43,859 nt of DNA, taken from assembly GCA_945861625.1 (NCBI GenBank), contig CAMAVI010000021.1, positions 1-43,859 of the forward strand, in the 5' to 3' direction. Both the position numbers and the translations under genes were made by a program. How positions within the stretch are numbered: the stretch's first letter is position 1; every line of letters begins with the position of its first letter. This stretch comes from Candidatus Sulfopaludibacter sp. SbA3 (lineage in GTDB: Bacteria > Acidobacteriota > Terriglobia > Bryobacterales > Bryobacteraceae). Positions 17,566 through 26,047 of the stretch are shown here, in pieces. The notes under the pieces were generated by a model that did not search any database, had not been told where the DNA came from, and worked only from the letters and a program-made list of their open reading frames with translations.

Positions 17566-18877
17566 GAACCCCGTTCTCCGTATCGCGATTTCAGACGTCG
17601 GCCGCCACGTCGGAGAATCCGTCGAAATCGCCGGCTGGCTCTACAACCTCCGCCGCGGCGGCAAAATCTGTTTCCCGCAGGTGCGCGACGGCAGCGGCGT
17701 GATCCAGTGCGTCGCCGTAAAGAGCAATTTGCCCGAGGAAACTTTCGAAACGTTGAAGGACCTCACGCAAGAGTCCTCGCTGATCGTGCGCGGAAAACTG
17801 CGCGCCGAACCACGCGCTCACGGCGGCTACGAGCTGGACGTCGAAAGCGCGCAGATCGTCCAGCGCGTGCCTGAAGACATGCCGTATCCCATTACTCCGA
17901 AGGAACACGGCATTGATTTCCTGATGGATCATCGCCACCTGTGGCTGCGCAGCCGCCGCCAGCACGCCGCGCTCCGCGTCCGCCATGAGGTGATCAAGGC
18001 CATCCGCGAATACTTCGATTCGAACGGTTTCATCCTGGTGGACACGCCCATTTTTACGCCCGCCGCGTGCGAGGGCACGTCTACCCTTTTCGAAGTCAAT
18101 TACTTCGACGAAGAAAAACTTTACCTGACCCAGTCCGGCCAGCTCTACGGCGAAGCCACGGCCATGGCCTTCGGCAAGGTCTATAACTTCGGCCCCGTGT
18201 TCCGCGCGGAGAGATCCAAGACCCGCCGCCACCTCACCGAATTCTGGATGGTGGAGCCCGAGATGGCCTATGCGGATCTGGAAGACATCAAACGCGTCGG
18301 CGAGGAACTCATCGTCGCGGTCATCGGCCGCGTCCTGGAAAACCGTAAGGAAGAGTTGAAAGATCTCGAACGCGATGTCAGCAAGCTCGAAGCCGTCCGC
18401 GCTCCGTTCCATCGCATGAGTTACGACGAAGCTGTGGTCAAGCTGCAAGCCAAAGGCAGCGAGATCCAGTGGGGCACCGACTTCGGCAATACGGATGAAA
18501 CGCTGCTGACTGACGATCTGGATCGCCCTGTGATGGTCGACCGCTATCCGTCACGCGTCAAAGCGTTCTACTTTCAGCCCGCGGCGGACCGTCCCGAGGT
18601 CGCCATGGGCGTCGATTTCATCGCGCCCGAAGGTTATGGCGAAGTCATCGGCGGCGGCCAGCGTATTCATGACATGGACCTGCTGCTGCGCCGTCTGAAG
18701 GAACACAATCTGCCGACGGAAGCCTTCGACTGGTATCTCGACCTGCGCCGCTACGGCTCGGTCCCGCACGCCGGCTTCGGCATGGGCGTCGAGCGCTTCG
18801 TGGCCTGGATGTGCGGCCTGGAGCACATCCGCGAAACCATCGCCTTCCCCCGCATGCTTTACCGCACGCGGCCGTAA
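17555..18877 (+). CDS. asnS: Asparaginyl-tRNA synthetase
   Basis: A 440-residue class IIb synthetase that charges tRNA-Asn. An OB-fold anticodon-binding domain occupies about residues 15-115 ('[24 protein letters not shown]'). Class II motif 1 follows, then motif 2 as '[25 protein letters not shown]', and motif 3 as '[16 protein letters not shown]' near the end. '[14 protein letters not shown]' and '[11 protein letters not shown]' distinguish AsnRS from AspRS. The frame is open 17 codons further upstream inside the preceding gene, but ATG at 17555 gives the normal N-terminus. The 11-base overlap with the TIM-barrel gene implies coupled translation. Confidence 0.94.
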   Translation: MNPENPVLRIAISDVGRHVGESVEIAGWLYNLRRGGKICFPQVRDGSGVIQCVAVKSNLPEETFETLKDLTQESSLIVRGKLRAEPRAHGGYELDVESAQIVQRVPEDMPYPITPKEHGIDFLMDHRHLWLRSRRQHAALRVRHEVIKAIREYFDSNGFILVDTPIFTPAACEGTSTLFEVNYFDEEKLYLTQSGQLYGEATAMAFGKVYNFGPVFRAERSKTRRHLTEFWMVEPEMAYADLEDIKRVGEELIVAVIGRVLENRKEELKDLERDVSKLEAVRAPFHRMSYDEAVVKLQAKGSEIQWGTDFGNTDETLLTDDLDRPVMVDRYPSRVKAFYFQPAADRPEVAMGVDFIAPEGYGEVIGGGQRIHDMDLLLRRLKEHNLPTEAFDWYLDLRRYGSVPHAGFGMGVERFVAWMCGLEHIRETIAFPRMLYRTRP

Positions 18878-18892
18878 GGGAATAATAGGGGC

Positions 18893-19876
18893 ATGCGCGC
18901 TCCGAGCTTCCTTTTCCTTGCGACCCTGATTTCCGTCCTGGCGCACGCCGCCGATACGCCGTCGCCCGCGTTGCTGGTCCTGAACAAAGAAGAGGCGACG
19001 CTGGCCATCGTCGATCCCGTGTCGTTCGCGGTCGTGGCTAAAGTGCCGACGGGTGATGACCCGCACGAAGTGGCCACTTCCGCTGACGGCAAGTGGGCCT
19101 TCGTGAGCAACTACGGGCGCGGCGGACGCTCCATCTCCGTCATCGACCTGGTCGCGCAAAAGGAGCGCCGCGTCGATGTCGGCCAACTCAGCGGAGTGCA
19201 CGGCATCGCCGCGATGGACGGCAAAGCCGTGTTCGCTTCGGAAACCGCCAGGCTCGTCGCCACCTACGATCCCGCGACGGGCAAGATCGAGCGCCTGGTT
19301 TCCACCGGTCAGGCGATGACCCACATGGTAACGATGAGCCGCGACAATTCGAAGCTGTTCACCACGAACATGATCTCCGGAACCGTCACCATTGCCGAAC
19401 GCGGCGAGCGTGGGTCGCAAACAGCCTGGACGCAAACGGCGGTGCCCGTTGGCGAGGGACCCGAGGGCTTCGACCTTACTCCGGATGGCAAAGAGCTGTG
19501 GACCGCCACCTACGGTGACGGCAAGATGGCCATCGTGGATGTGGCTTCCAAAAAGTTGAAGCAGACCTTCGCAACCAATACCAGGCGGGCCAATCGCGTC
19601 AAGATTACTCCGGACGGGAAGCTGGCGCTGGTCTCCGACATGGGCGGCGGCGAACTGGTGATCTTCGACGTGGCCTCGCGCGAAGAAGTGAAGCGCATGC
19701 GGCTGGGTTCCAGTCCAGAAGGCATTCTGATCGAACCCTCCGGCCAGCGCGCGTTCGTGGCGGTCACTGGCGATGACGAAGTCGCCGTGATCGATCTCAA
19801 GGCTTTGAGCGTCACCAAACGCTTCTCGCCGGGAAAAGGAACGGGTCCGGACGGAATGGCGTGGGCCAAGCGGTAA
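18893..19876 (+). CDS. Secreted YVTN-type beta-propeller protein
   Basis: A signal peptide (MRAPSFLFLATLISVLAHA) is followed by about seven ~40-residue blades of the YVTN/surface-layer type: 'LLVLNKEEATLAIVDP', 'VATSADGKWAFVSNYG', 'GFDLTPDGKELWTATYG', 'RVKITPDGKLALVSDMG', 'GILIEPSGQRAFVAVTG'. Such propellers serve as binding scaffolds, and some are enzymes; no catalytic signature is visible. An AATAAT box at 18881-18886 lies six bases before the ATG, hinting at a leaderless transcript separate from asnS. The stop is only two bases from the stop of the convergent NHL gene. Confidence 0.82.
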   Translation: MRAPSFLFLATLISVLAHAADTPSPALLVLNKEEATLAIVDPVSFAVVAKVPTGDDPHEVATSADGKWAFVSNYGRGGRSISVIDLVAQKERRVDVGQLSGVHGIAAMDGKAVFASETARLVATYDPATGKIERLVSTGQAMTHMVTMSRDNSKLFTTNMISGTVTIAERGERGSQTAWTQTAVPVGEGPEGFDLTPDGKELWTATYGDGKMAIVDVASKKLKQTFATNTRRANRVKITPDGKLALVSDMGGGELVIFDVASREEVKRMRLGSSPEGILIEPSGQRAFVAVTGDDEVAVIDLKALSVTKRFSPGKGTGPDGMAWAKR

Positions 19877-19878
19877 CT

Positions 19879-20946
19879 CTACTTCCGCACGTACTTCGTC
19901 ACGCCCCTCAGTTGCGCCTCCGCTGTGTAGATGTTCCCCGCGGCGTCGACAGCGATGCCTTCGCCCATGGCGCCCTCCGGCGAACCGGGTGTCGCGTGGG
20001 GCGGAACAAACATTGTCACTTTCCCGTCTTTCAGACTCCCGATCCGGATGCCTCTCTGCCAGCCAGGGTGAACCTTTTCGCTCGACTCGGAATCGCCCGT
20101 GTAGATCACGTCATTCTTATCGATGGCCAGCCCGCTGACACGGCCAAAGTCGTCATACTCAGCAATAAACTTCCCCGCCTTGGTCAGAATCTGAATGCGA
20201 TGATTGTGGCGGTCGGCGACGATCAAGCGGCCTTGGGAATCAAATTCCAGTCCATGCGGCGTGCGGAACTCGCCCGGCCCCGTTCCGGTCTTGCCTATGA
20301 CGCGAAGAAATTTTCCGTTCTTGTCGAACACGGAAATTCGCGCCACAAGATTGGGATCGGCCACGTCCGTGTGGCTCTCGGCGACGTAGACGTCACCGTT
20401 GGCCGGGTCGGTCACCACGTCGGTTGGATCGGTGAGGGCTTCGGGAGGATTCCCCGCCACGCCCGGCTTGCCCAGCGTCATCAGAACCTTGCCCTCAGGG
20501 CTGAATTTGATGACGACGCTCCCTTTCCTGGCCTCTCCCGAAGCGCGCGCGTCGGTCACCCACACGTTGCCTTCACGATCGGCATGAATGCCGTGCGGCC
20601 ACACGAACATCCCGCCGCCGAAACTCCGGATCTCTTTACCGGACTCATCAAAGAGATGAACCGGGTTCGCCTTCACGCCTTCGCAGCCCGGGGTCATCCC
20701 GGCCGAGCAGCGGTCGGTGGCCCACACCGACTTGCCATCCCGGTCGATCGCCACGCCGTTGGAACCGCCCCACGGCCTTTTCTCCTGACTCAGCGTAGCC
20801 CAATCGCGAATGACTTGATAAGGATTCGCGCCCGTATTCATCGGCGCCACTTTGTCCGTGCGCGCGGTGCCGCCGCGCTGCTGGGCCAGACAAGCGATCG
20901 CTACCAGCGCCATGAAACCGATTCTCGTAATGCGTGATGCCAGCAT
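19879..20946 (-). CDS. Secreted NHL-repeat beta-propeller protein
   Basis: A 355-residue protein with a signal peptide (MLASRITRIGFMALVAIACLAQ) and six NHL-like blades: 'GGSNGVAIDRDGKSVWATDR', 'PHGIHADREGNVWVTDA', 'PTDVVTDPANGDVYVAES', 'PHGLEFDSQGRLIVADRHNHRIQ', 'VSGLAIDKNDVIYTGD', 'GEGIAVDAAGNIYTAEA'. It resembles the peptidyl-alpha-hydroxyglycine lyase branch of NHL proteins, whose members bind metal, but lyase activity is not demonstrated by any residue I can single out. It is 13 bases downstream of the bicupin gene on the same strand, so the two are co-transcribed and both exported. Confidence 0.82.
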   Translation of the reverse strand: MLASRITRIGFMALVAIACLAQQRGGTARTDKVAPMNTGANPYQVIRDWATLSQEKRPWGGSNGVAIDRDGKSVWATDRCSAGMTPGCEGVKANPVHLFDESGKEIRSFGGGMFVWPHGIHADREGNVWVTDARASGEARKGSVVIKFSPEGKVLMTLGKPGVAGNPPEALTDPTDVVTDPANGDVYVAESHTDVADPNLVARISVFDKNGKFLRVIGKTGTGPGEFRTPHGLEFDSQGRLIVADRHNHRIQILTKAGKFIAEYDDFGRVSGLAIDKNDVIYTGDSESSEKVHPGWQRGIRIGSLKDGKVTMFVPPHATPGSPEGAMGEGIAVDAAGNIYTAEAQLRGVTKYVRK

Positions 20947-20959
20947 GAGGCTCCTCCAA

Positions 20960-21916
20960 TTATTTGGGCTGATACAGGTGGTTGCCCGCCGGATATGGCG
21001 TCATCGCCAGCCGGCAAGACATCCCTTCGCCCGCGGGTTCCGGCTGATGCCAGCGCTTGGCGGGAGCGTATACCATATCCCCCATCGAGGCCACGAACGT
21101 ATCCATGCCTTCGATTTCAAACGACTGCCGGCCGCGCATCACCACCCACATTTCGGCGAAATCCGTGTGATAGTGCCCCAAGTCTCCCTGGGGGCGCTTG
21201 CGGTCTCCGGCGTAGCCGCAGATCACGTTCGCGTGCGCCCGGTTCTTGCGGATGGCCAGGTCGGCCCACGCCCTGCGCCCCGCGTGCTCCTTCTGCAACT
21301 CGTCGATCGTGAAGAATACGCGGCGAGGCTTGCCTTCGTCCGGCACTTCGTCAGGGTTGTCGCCGATGGAAAGAGTCACCGGAGTGTACACTTCGCCCTT
21401 CAGCGGCGTGCCGGGTTTGGTCTCGTAGATGGTGGTCGTATCCGGCAGCGTTACCTGGTAGCGGATGGCCGGTTCGTTCCCGATCACTTCGAGTGAATGC
21501 AGGTGGCGTTCGGGCGCCAGGATCAGGTCTCCCTGGGAAGCTTCAAACGTCTGAAAGTTTCCCGGCGGATCTTCCACCTCGAAGCGGATCTTACCCTGTT
21601 GCACGACCCAGTATTCGGGAGCGTCAGAGTGCAAGTGGCGCGGGACCTTGGTCCCCGGTGCGGCGGAAATGACTTCCGCGCGATTGTTGTGATCGAGCAC
21701 AACCAGTTCGCTCCAGTTGGCCTGTCCAGCGTGCTTCGCCTTCAAGTCCGCCAGCCGCACGAAGGGCTTCATGGGAGCCTCATACGGCGTGGGCTGAATG
21801 GGCTTCGGCACGTAGAAAACTCTCGCCGGAGGCTTTTGGCCGCTCTGCGCCGCCGCCATGGCAGCACCCAGTAATCCCGCGCACAAAATTCTGATCCACC
21901 GTCGATTGGAATTCAT
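20960..21916 (-). CDS. Secreted bicupin protein
   Basis: This 318-residue protein has a signal peptide (about 1-23) and two cupin barrels. The first has 'PRHLHSDAPEYWVVQQGKIRFEV' and 'GDLILAPERHLHSLEV'; the second 'LGHYHTDFAEMWVVMRGRQSFEIEG' and 'GDMVYAPAKRWHQPEP'. Each has the His-x-His...Glu...His arrangement used to bind a metal ion, so both barrels could be metal centres. Substrate unknown; bicupins include oxalate decarboxylases and dioxygenases. A GGAG ribosome site precedes the ATG. It heads a two-gene operon with the NHL propeller and is divergent from arginase. Confidence 0.82.
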   Translation of the reverse strand: MNSNRRWIRILCAGLLGAAMAAAQSGQKPPARVFYVPKPIQPTPYEAPMKPFVRLADLKAKHAGQANWSELVVLDHNNRAEVISAAPGTKVPRHLHSDAPEYWVVQQGKIRFEVEDPPGNFQTFEASQGDLILAPERHLHSLEVIGNEPAIRYQVTLPDTTTIYETKPGTPLKGEVYTPVTLSIGDNPDEVPDEGKPRRVFFTIDELQKEHAGRRAWADLAIRKNRAHANVICGYAGDRKRPQGDLGHYHTDFAEMWVVMRGRQSFEIEGMDTFVASMGDMVYAPAKRWHQPEPAGEGMSCRLAMTPYPAGNHLYQPK

Positions 21917-22004
21917 TTTCGTGGCTCCGTAAAAAGCTTACTACGATTGTTCGCGGCGGCGGCGGCAAGCACGCGATAATGGAGGGGCTGGGGACTCCTG
22001 ATTC

Positions 22005-22919
22005 ATGAAACAATCGCACATCGCCATCATCGGCGCGCCCATGGACCTCGGTGCGGGACGCCGCGGCGTGGACATGGGCCCATCGGCGATTCGCCTGGCC
22101 GGCCTCAACGAGAAACTGGCGGCCCTCGGCTATGAAGTGGAAGACCTGGGCAACGTCATTGTGGATCAACCCGAGAGCGCTCCGGTCGGCAAGACGGAGG
22201 CCCGCTATCTTCCGCAGATCGCCCACACCTGCACGCGCCTGGCCGCGATGGTGGAGAAGGCCGCGGATAACGGCCGCGTGCCGGTGGTGCTGGGCGGGGA
22301 TCACTCCGTCGCCGTGGGCACGGTTTCCGGAATGGCAAGGCACTTCCGCAAGGCGCAGCTCAAATTGGGGTTGATCTGGATTGACGCGCACGCGGACATG
22401 AACACGCCGTCGACGAGTCCCAGCGGCAACGTCCACGGCATGCCGCTGGCGTGTTGCATCGGCCTGGGTCCGCGCGAGCTCACGCACATCGGAGGCTACG
22501 CACCGCAGATTGAAGCGGGTTCCGTGGCGCTGATCGGCCTGCGCAGCGTCGACGACATCGAACGCTTCAACGTGCGCGGCGCGGGCGTGCACCCTTTCAC
22601 CATGCGCGACATCGACGAGCGCGGCCTGCCCGCGGTGATCCGCGAGGCCATCGCGATCGTGTCGGCAGGGACCGCGGGTTTTCATCTTTCTCTTGACATG
22701 GACGCCGTCGATCCCGACGAAGCCCCCGGTGTGGGCACGCCCGTGCGCGGCGGCATCACCTATCGCGAAGCGCACACGGCCATGGAGATGATCTGCGACA
22801 GCGGGCGCATGACATCGCTTGAAATCGTGGAAGTAAATCCGGTGCTCGACCAGGCCAACCGCACGGCGCAGTTGGCTGTTGAATTAGCTACCAGCGCGCT
22901 GGGGAAGCGAATCTTATGA
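22005..22919 (+). CDS. rocF: Arginase
   Basis: A 304-residue ureohydrolase that splits arginine into ornithine and urea. It starts 'IAIIGAPMDLGAGRRGVDMGPSAIR', the arginase N-terminus, and carries the binuclear manganese ligands in 'LGGDHSVAVG', 'WIDAHADMNTPSTSPSGNVHGMP' and 'SLDMDAVDPDEAPGVGTPV'. The 'TSPSGNVHGMP' stretch favours arginase over agmatinase. Its stop overlaps the ddl start by four bases. A GATAAT box at 21974-21979 is a possible -10 element; no ribosome site is evident. Confidence 0.94.
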   Translation: MKQSHIAIIGAPMDLGAGRRGVDMGPSAIRLAGLNEKLAALGYEVEDLGNVIVDQPESAPVGKTEARYLPQIAHTCTRLAAMVEKAADNGRVPVVLGGDHSVAVGTVSGMARHFRKAQLKLGLIWIDAHADMNTPSTSPSGNVHGMPLACCIGLGPRELTHIGGYAPQIEAGSVALIGLRSVDDIERFNVRGAGVHPFTMRDIDERGLPAVIREAIAIVSAGTAGFHLSLDMDAVDPDEAPGVGTPVRGGITYREAHTAMEMICDSGRMTSLEIVEVNPVLDQANRTAQLAVELATSALGKRIL

Positions 22920-23896
22920 GCAAGCTCCGCGTAGCGGTCCTCTACGGAGGCCGCAGCGGCGAACATGAAATCTCATTGCGCTCGGCCGAATCCGTGATCG
23001 CCGCCATGGACCCGCAACGGTACGAAGTCCAACGCATTTTTATCGACAAGAACGGCCACTGGGAACCGCGCGCGATTTCGCCCGATCCCAGCGCCAACCC
23101 GGGCATCGACGTCGTTTTTCCGGTGTTGCACGGGACTTTCGGTGAAGATGGCACGATGCAAGGGTTACTCGAACTCGCGGGCCTGCCGTACGTGGGCGCG
23201 GGCGTGCTGGGCTCCGCCGTGTCGATGGACAAGGAATTTACCAAACGCTTATTGCATGAGCGCGGCCTGCCTGTGGCTGATTTTGTTGTCGTGGCGCGCG
23301 GCTCCTGTGATCTGGATGCCATCTGCGCGCGCCTGCCTTTCCCGATGTTTGTGAAGCCGGCCAACCTGGGGTCTTCCGTGGGAATCTCCAAGGCGAAAAC
23401 GCGCGAGGAACTCGCCGCGGCCCTGGAATTCGCCGCGCAGTTCGATCGCAAGGTCATCGTGGAGCGCGGCATTGCCGGCCGCGAATTCGAATGCGCCGTG
23501 CTGGGCAACGCGGAACCCATCGCGGCCATCCCCTGCGAGATCCTGCCTTCGCGCGAATTCTACGATTACGAAGACAAGTACATTCTGGGGACGTCGAAAA
23601 CCGTTCTGCCCACGGATCTCTCGCCGGAGCAAGTGCGGGAAATCCAGTGCCTAGCGATCGCCAGCTACCAGGCGGTGGGATGCGAAGGCATGGCGCGTGT
23701 GGACTTCCTGCTGGAAGCGGCCACCGGCAAGTTCTACGTCAACGAGCCCAACACCATCCCCGGCTTCACGTCCATCAGCATGTATCCGAAGATGTGGGAA
23801 GCGGCGGGCCTGCCCTACGCGAAACTGATCGACCGGCTCATCGAACTTGCGCTGGAACGCCACGCGGAGCGCAAAGCTACACGGTTTAGCATGTAA
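22916..23896 (+). CDS. ddl: D-alanine--D-alanine ligase
   Basis: A 326-residue ATP-grasp enzyme making the D-Ala-D-Ala dipeptide of peptidoglycan. 'VLYGGRSGEHEISLRSAESV' is the N-terminal signature, 'FPVLHGTFGEDGTMQGLLEL' the substrate loop, 'FVKPANLGSSVGISKAK' the ATP-grasp segment, and 'MARVDFLLE' with 'VNEPNTIPGFTSISMYPKMW' the metal and phosphate ligands. The omega loop 'FYDYEDKY' contains the tyrosine typical of D-Ala-D-Ala rather than D-Ala-D-Lac enzymes. Slightly shorter than the usual ~350-residue form. Co-translated with arginase by an ATGA overlap. Confidence 0.95.
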   Translation: MSKLRVAVLYGGRSGEHEISLRSAESVIAAMDPQRYEVQRIFIDKNGHWEPRAISPDPSANPGIDVVFPVLHGTFGEDGTMQGLLELAGLPYVGAGVLGSAVSMDKEFTKRLLHERGLPVADFVVVARGSCDLDAICARLPFPMFVKPANLGSSVGISKAKTREELAAALEFAAQFDRKVIVERGIAGREFECAVLGNAEPIAAIPCEILPSREFYDYEDKYILGTSKTVLPTDLSPEQVREIQCLAIASYQAVGCEGMARVDFLLEAATGKFYVNEPNTIPGFTSISMYPKMWEAAGLPYAKLIDRLIELALERHAERKATRFSM

Positions 23897-23898
23897 GT

Positions 23899-25383
23899 AT
23901 GCGCATCCTCGCGCTAGCGCTATTGTTGGGTACGCCGGTTTTGCTGGCTGACGACGACGCAGCCGCGGCCAACGCCGCTGCTATCGCCGAAGACCTCAAG
24001 AAAATTGTCGACGTTTTCGTCGCCGCCGACGAAAACGCGGCCGATCCCGTATCGGCTGAGCAAGCCATCTACCAGGGCGCCATCCCCGGCATGCTGCGAA
24101 CGCTCGATCCCCATTCGATCTTCTTCGACCCCGGCCAGTTCCAGCAGCTCCAGCAGATGCAGCAAAGCGAGACCAAGGGATTCGGAACCATTGTCAGTGT
24201 GATTCCGGGCCGCGTCGTGATACTGCAGACGATGGAGGGGTCGCCCTCGGCCAAATCCGGCCTGAGCGCCGGCGATGAGATCCTGGCCATCAACAACATC
24301 CCACTCGGACCATTGATGCCGGAGCAGTTGATCCAATTGCTGTCGCAGGCCCGCCAGCAAGCCGCCGTGCTGGATGTACGCAAGCCCGGCAACGCGCGCC
24401 CGTTCCGCCTGACGCTCTCGCCGGAGCTGATCGACGCGCCCAGCGTGGATCGTGTATTTTTTGTCGCTCCGGGCATCGGCTACCTGCGCATCAAGAGCTT
24501 TGAAGAGCCCACGGCCAGGCTGGTGAAAGCCACGATCGACAAGATGGGCGGAGCGGACCTCAAGGGCCTGGTCATCGATATGCGCGATAATCCCGGCGGC
24601 GTAGTACAGGCCGCCATCGACACGGCATCGCTGTTTCTGCCCGCCAACGCTATGATCTTCACCATCCGCGGCCGCAACGGGCAACAGCAGGAAGCCCGCG
24701 TGCCCGCGCTGGCCCAACCCTACACGTTCCCCATGGCGATCCTCATCGACGGCAAGAGCGCCAGCGCGGCGGAAATTCTCGCCGGCGCGCTGCAGGACCA
24801 CGACCGGGCCACCATCGTGGGTGAACCCAGCTACGGCAAAGGCATTGTTCAAAATGTGTTTCCGTTGTCGGGAAACAGCGGACTGGCGCTCACCATCGCG
24901 TTTTACTACACGCCCAGCGGCCGCTCGATCCAAAAACCGCTGGCCAGTGGGTCGCTCGACGTTGCCGCGAAGGCCACTCCCGGCGTTTTTCGCACGGACG
25001 GGGGCCGTGAAGTGCGCGGCGGCGGCGGAATCCAGCCGGATCGGGAAGTATATCCATCACCCGTGAGCCGCCTGATGTATGTGCTGGAGGGCAGCGGCGC
25101 ACTGACCAGCTTTGCTGGCGAATTCGTCCAGAGACACGAGGTCGGCCAGGACTTCGACGTGACTCCCGAGATTCTGGATGAGATCAAGGTGTACCTGTCG
25201 CAGCGTGACATTCAGCCCGGTATCGCCGATTGGCTGCGCGACCGGGATCTGATTCAAAGCAAGCTGAAGCAGGAGATCGTGAATCTCAAGTTCGGTGTGG
25301 AGCGCGGCGATCAAATCGAGATGTTGCGCGATCCCCTGGTGCGGCAGGCGGTTCAGGAACTGACCGTGCCACGCCCGCGCTGA
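23899..25383 (+). CDS. S41-family C-terminal processing protease
   Basis: A 494-residue exported serine protease of the CtpA/Prc family. A signal peptide (MRILALALLLGTPVLLA) is followed by a helical region containing 'LRTLDPHSIFFDP', a PDZ domain (about 90-165, 'SAKSGLSAGDEILAINNIPLG') and the catalytic core. The core holds 'LVIDMRDNPGGVVQAAIDTASLFLP', the nucleophile region GKSASAAE (285-292, likely Ser289) and the general-base Lys314 in 'PSYGKGIVQ'. About 100 further helical residues follow. It probably trims periplasmic or membrane proteins. Two bases separate it from the ddl stop, so it belongs to the rocF-ddl operon. Its stop is one base from the stop of convergent dedA. Confidence 0.92.
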   Translation: MRILALALLLGTPVLLADDDAAAANAAAIAEDLKKIVDVFVAADENAADPVSAEQAIYQGAIPGMLRTLDPHSIFFDPGQFQQLQQMQQSETKGFGTIVSVIPGRVVILQTMEGSPSAKSGLSAGDEILAINNIPLGPLMPEQLIQLLSQARQQAAVLDVRKPGNARPFRLTLSPELIDAPSVDRVFFVAPGIGYLRIKSFEEPTARLVKATIDKMGGADLKGLVIDMRDNPGGVVQAAIDTASLFLPANAMIFTIRGRNGQQQEARVPALAQPYTFPMAILIDGKSASAAEILAGALQDHDRATIVGEPSYGKGIVQNVFPLSGNSGLALTIAFYYTPSGRSIQKPLASGSLDVAAKATPGVFRTDGGREVRGGGGIQPDREVYPSPVSRLMYVLEGSGALTSFAGEFVQRHEVGQDFDVTPEILDEIKVYLSQRDIQPGIADWLRDRDLIQSKLKQEIVNLKFGVERGDQIEMLRDPLVRQAVQELTVPRPR

Positions 25384-25384
25384 C

Positions 25385-26032
25385 TCATTTCCGGACCGCG
25401 CGCCGCGATTGCAAGTAATGCACAACCACGGGCAGCACGCTGACCACGACGATGCCGATCACTACCATCTCAAAATGCCTGCGGATCAAAGGCACTCCCC
25501 CCAGCCAGTACCCGGCGAACGTCATGGAAAGCACCCAACCCAGCCCGCCGAATACGTTGAACGACAGGAAGCGCAAGTACGGCATGCGCCCCACGCCCGC
25601 CATGAAGGGCGCGAAGGTGCGCACGATGGGCACAAACTTCGCGTAAATCAGCGTCTTGCCCCCATGCTTGGCGTAAAAGGCCTGGGTGTGCACCACGTAT
25701 TCCTGTTTAAAGACGCGCGAATCTTGGCGTGAAAAAATGCGCGGCCCCGCGCGATGACCCAGCCAGTAGCCGCTTTGATCGCCCGCGATGGAGGCGACCA
25801 CCAGCAGCATCGCAATCCGCGCGATGTCCAGATCGCCGGCTCCCGCCACCACGCCGATGGTGAACAGCAGCGAATCCCCCGGCAGAAACAAACCCACCAG
25901 CAGACCGCTTTCGGCAAACACGATGGCTGCCAGCAGCGCGTAGCCCCACCAGCCCGTGATCACCTGCGACAGCAGATGAATCAGCCGGTCCGGATCGGTC
26001 AGGCTGCGCCAGACCTCGATTATGAATTGCAC
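25385..26032 (-). CDS. DedA-family membrane protein
   Basis: A 215-residue integral membrane protein of the DedA/VTT (SNARE-associated) family, several of which move undecaprenyl-phosphate or phospholipids across the membrane. The motif 'ESGLLVGLFLPGDSLLF' near residue 41 and the 'GDQSGYWLGHRAG' loop are diagnostic, as is 'YAKFVPIVRTFAPFMAGVGRM', with its re-entrant, arginine-containing segment. Hydrophobic helices flank these and a basic tail ends the protein. It lies 15 bases downstream of ppiD on the same strand and is probably co-transcribed. Confidence 0.92.
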   Translation of the reverse strand: MQFIIEVWRSLTDPDRLIHLLSQVITGWWGYALLAAIVFAESGLLVGLFLPGDSLLFTIGVVAGAGDLDIARIAMLLVVASIAGDQSGYWLGHRAGPRIFSRQDSRVFKQEYVVHTQAFYAKHGGKTLIYAKFVPIVRTFAPFMAGVGRMPYLRFLSFNVFGGLGWVLSMTFAGYWLGGVPLIRRHFEMVVIGIVVVSVLPVVVHYLQSRRAVRK

Positions 26033-26047
26033 GTGAACCGGGCCGCC

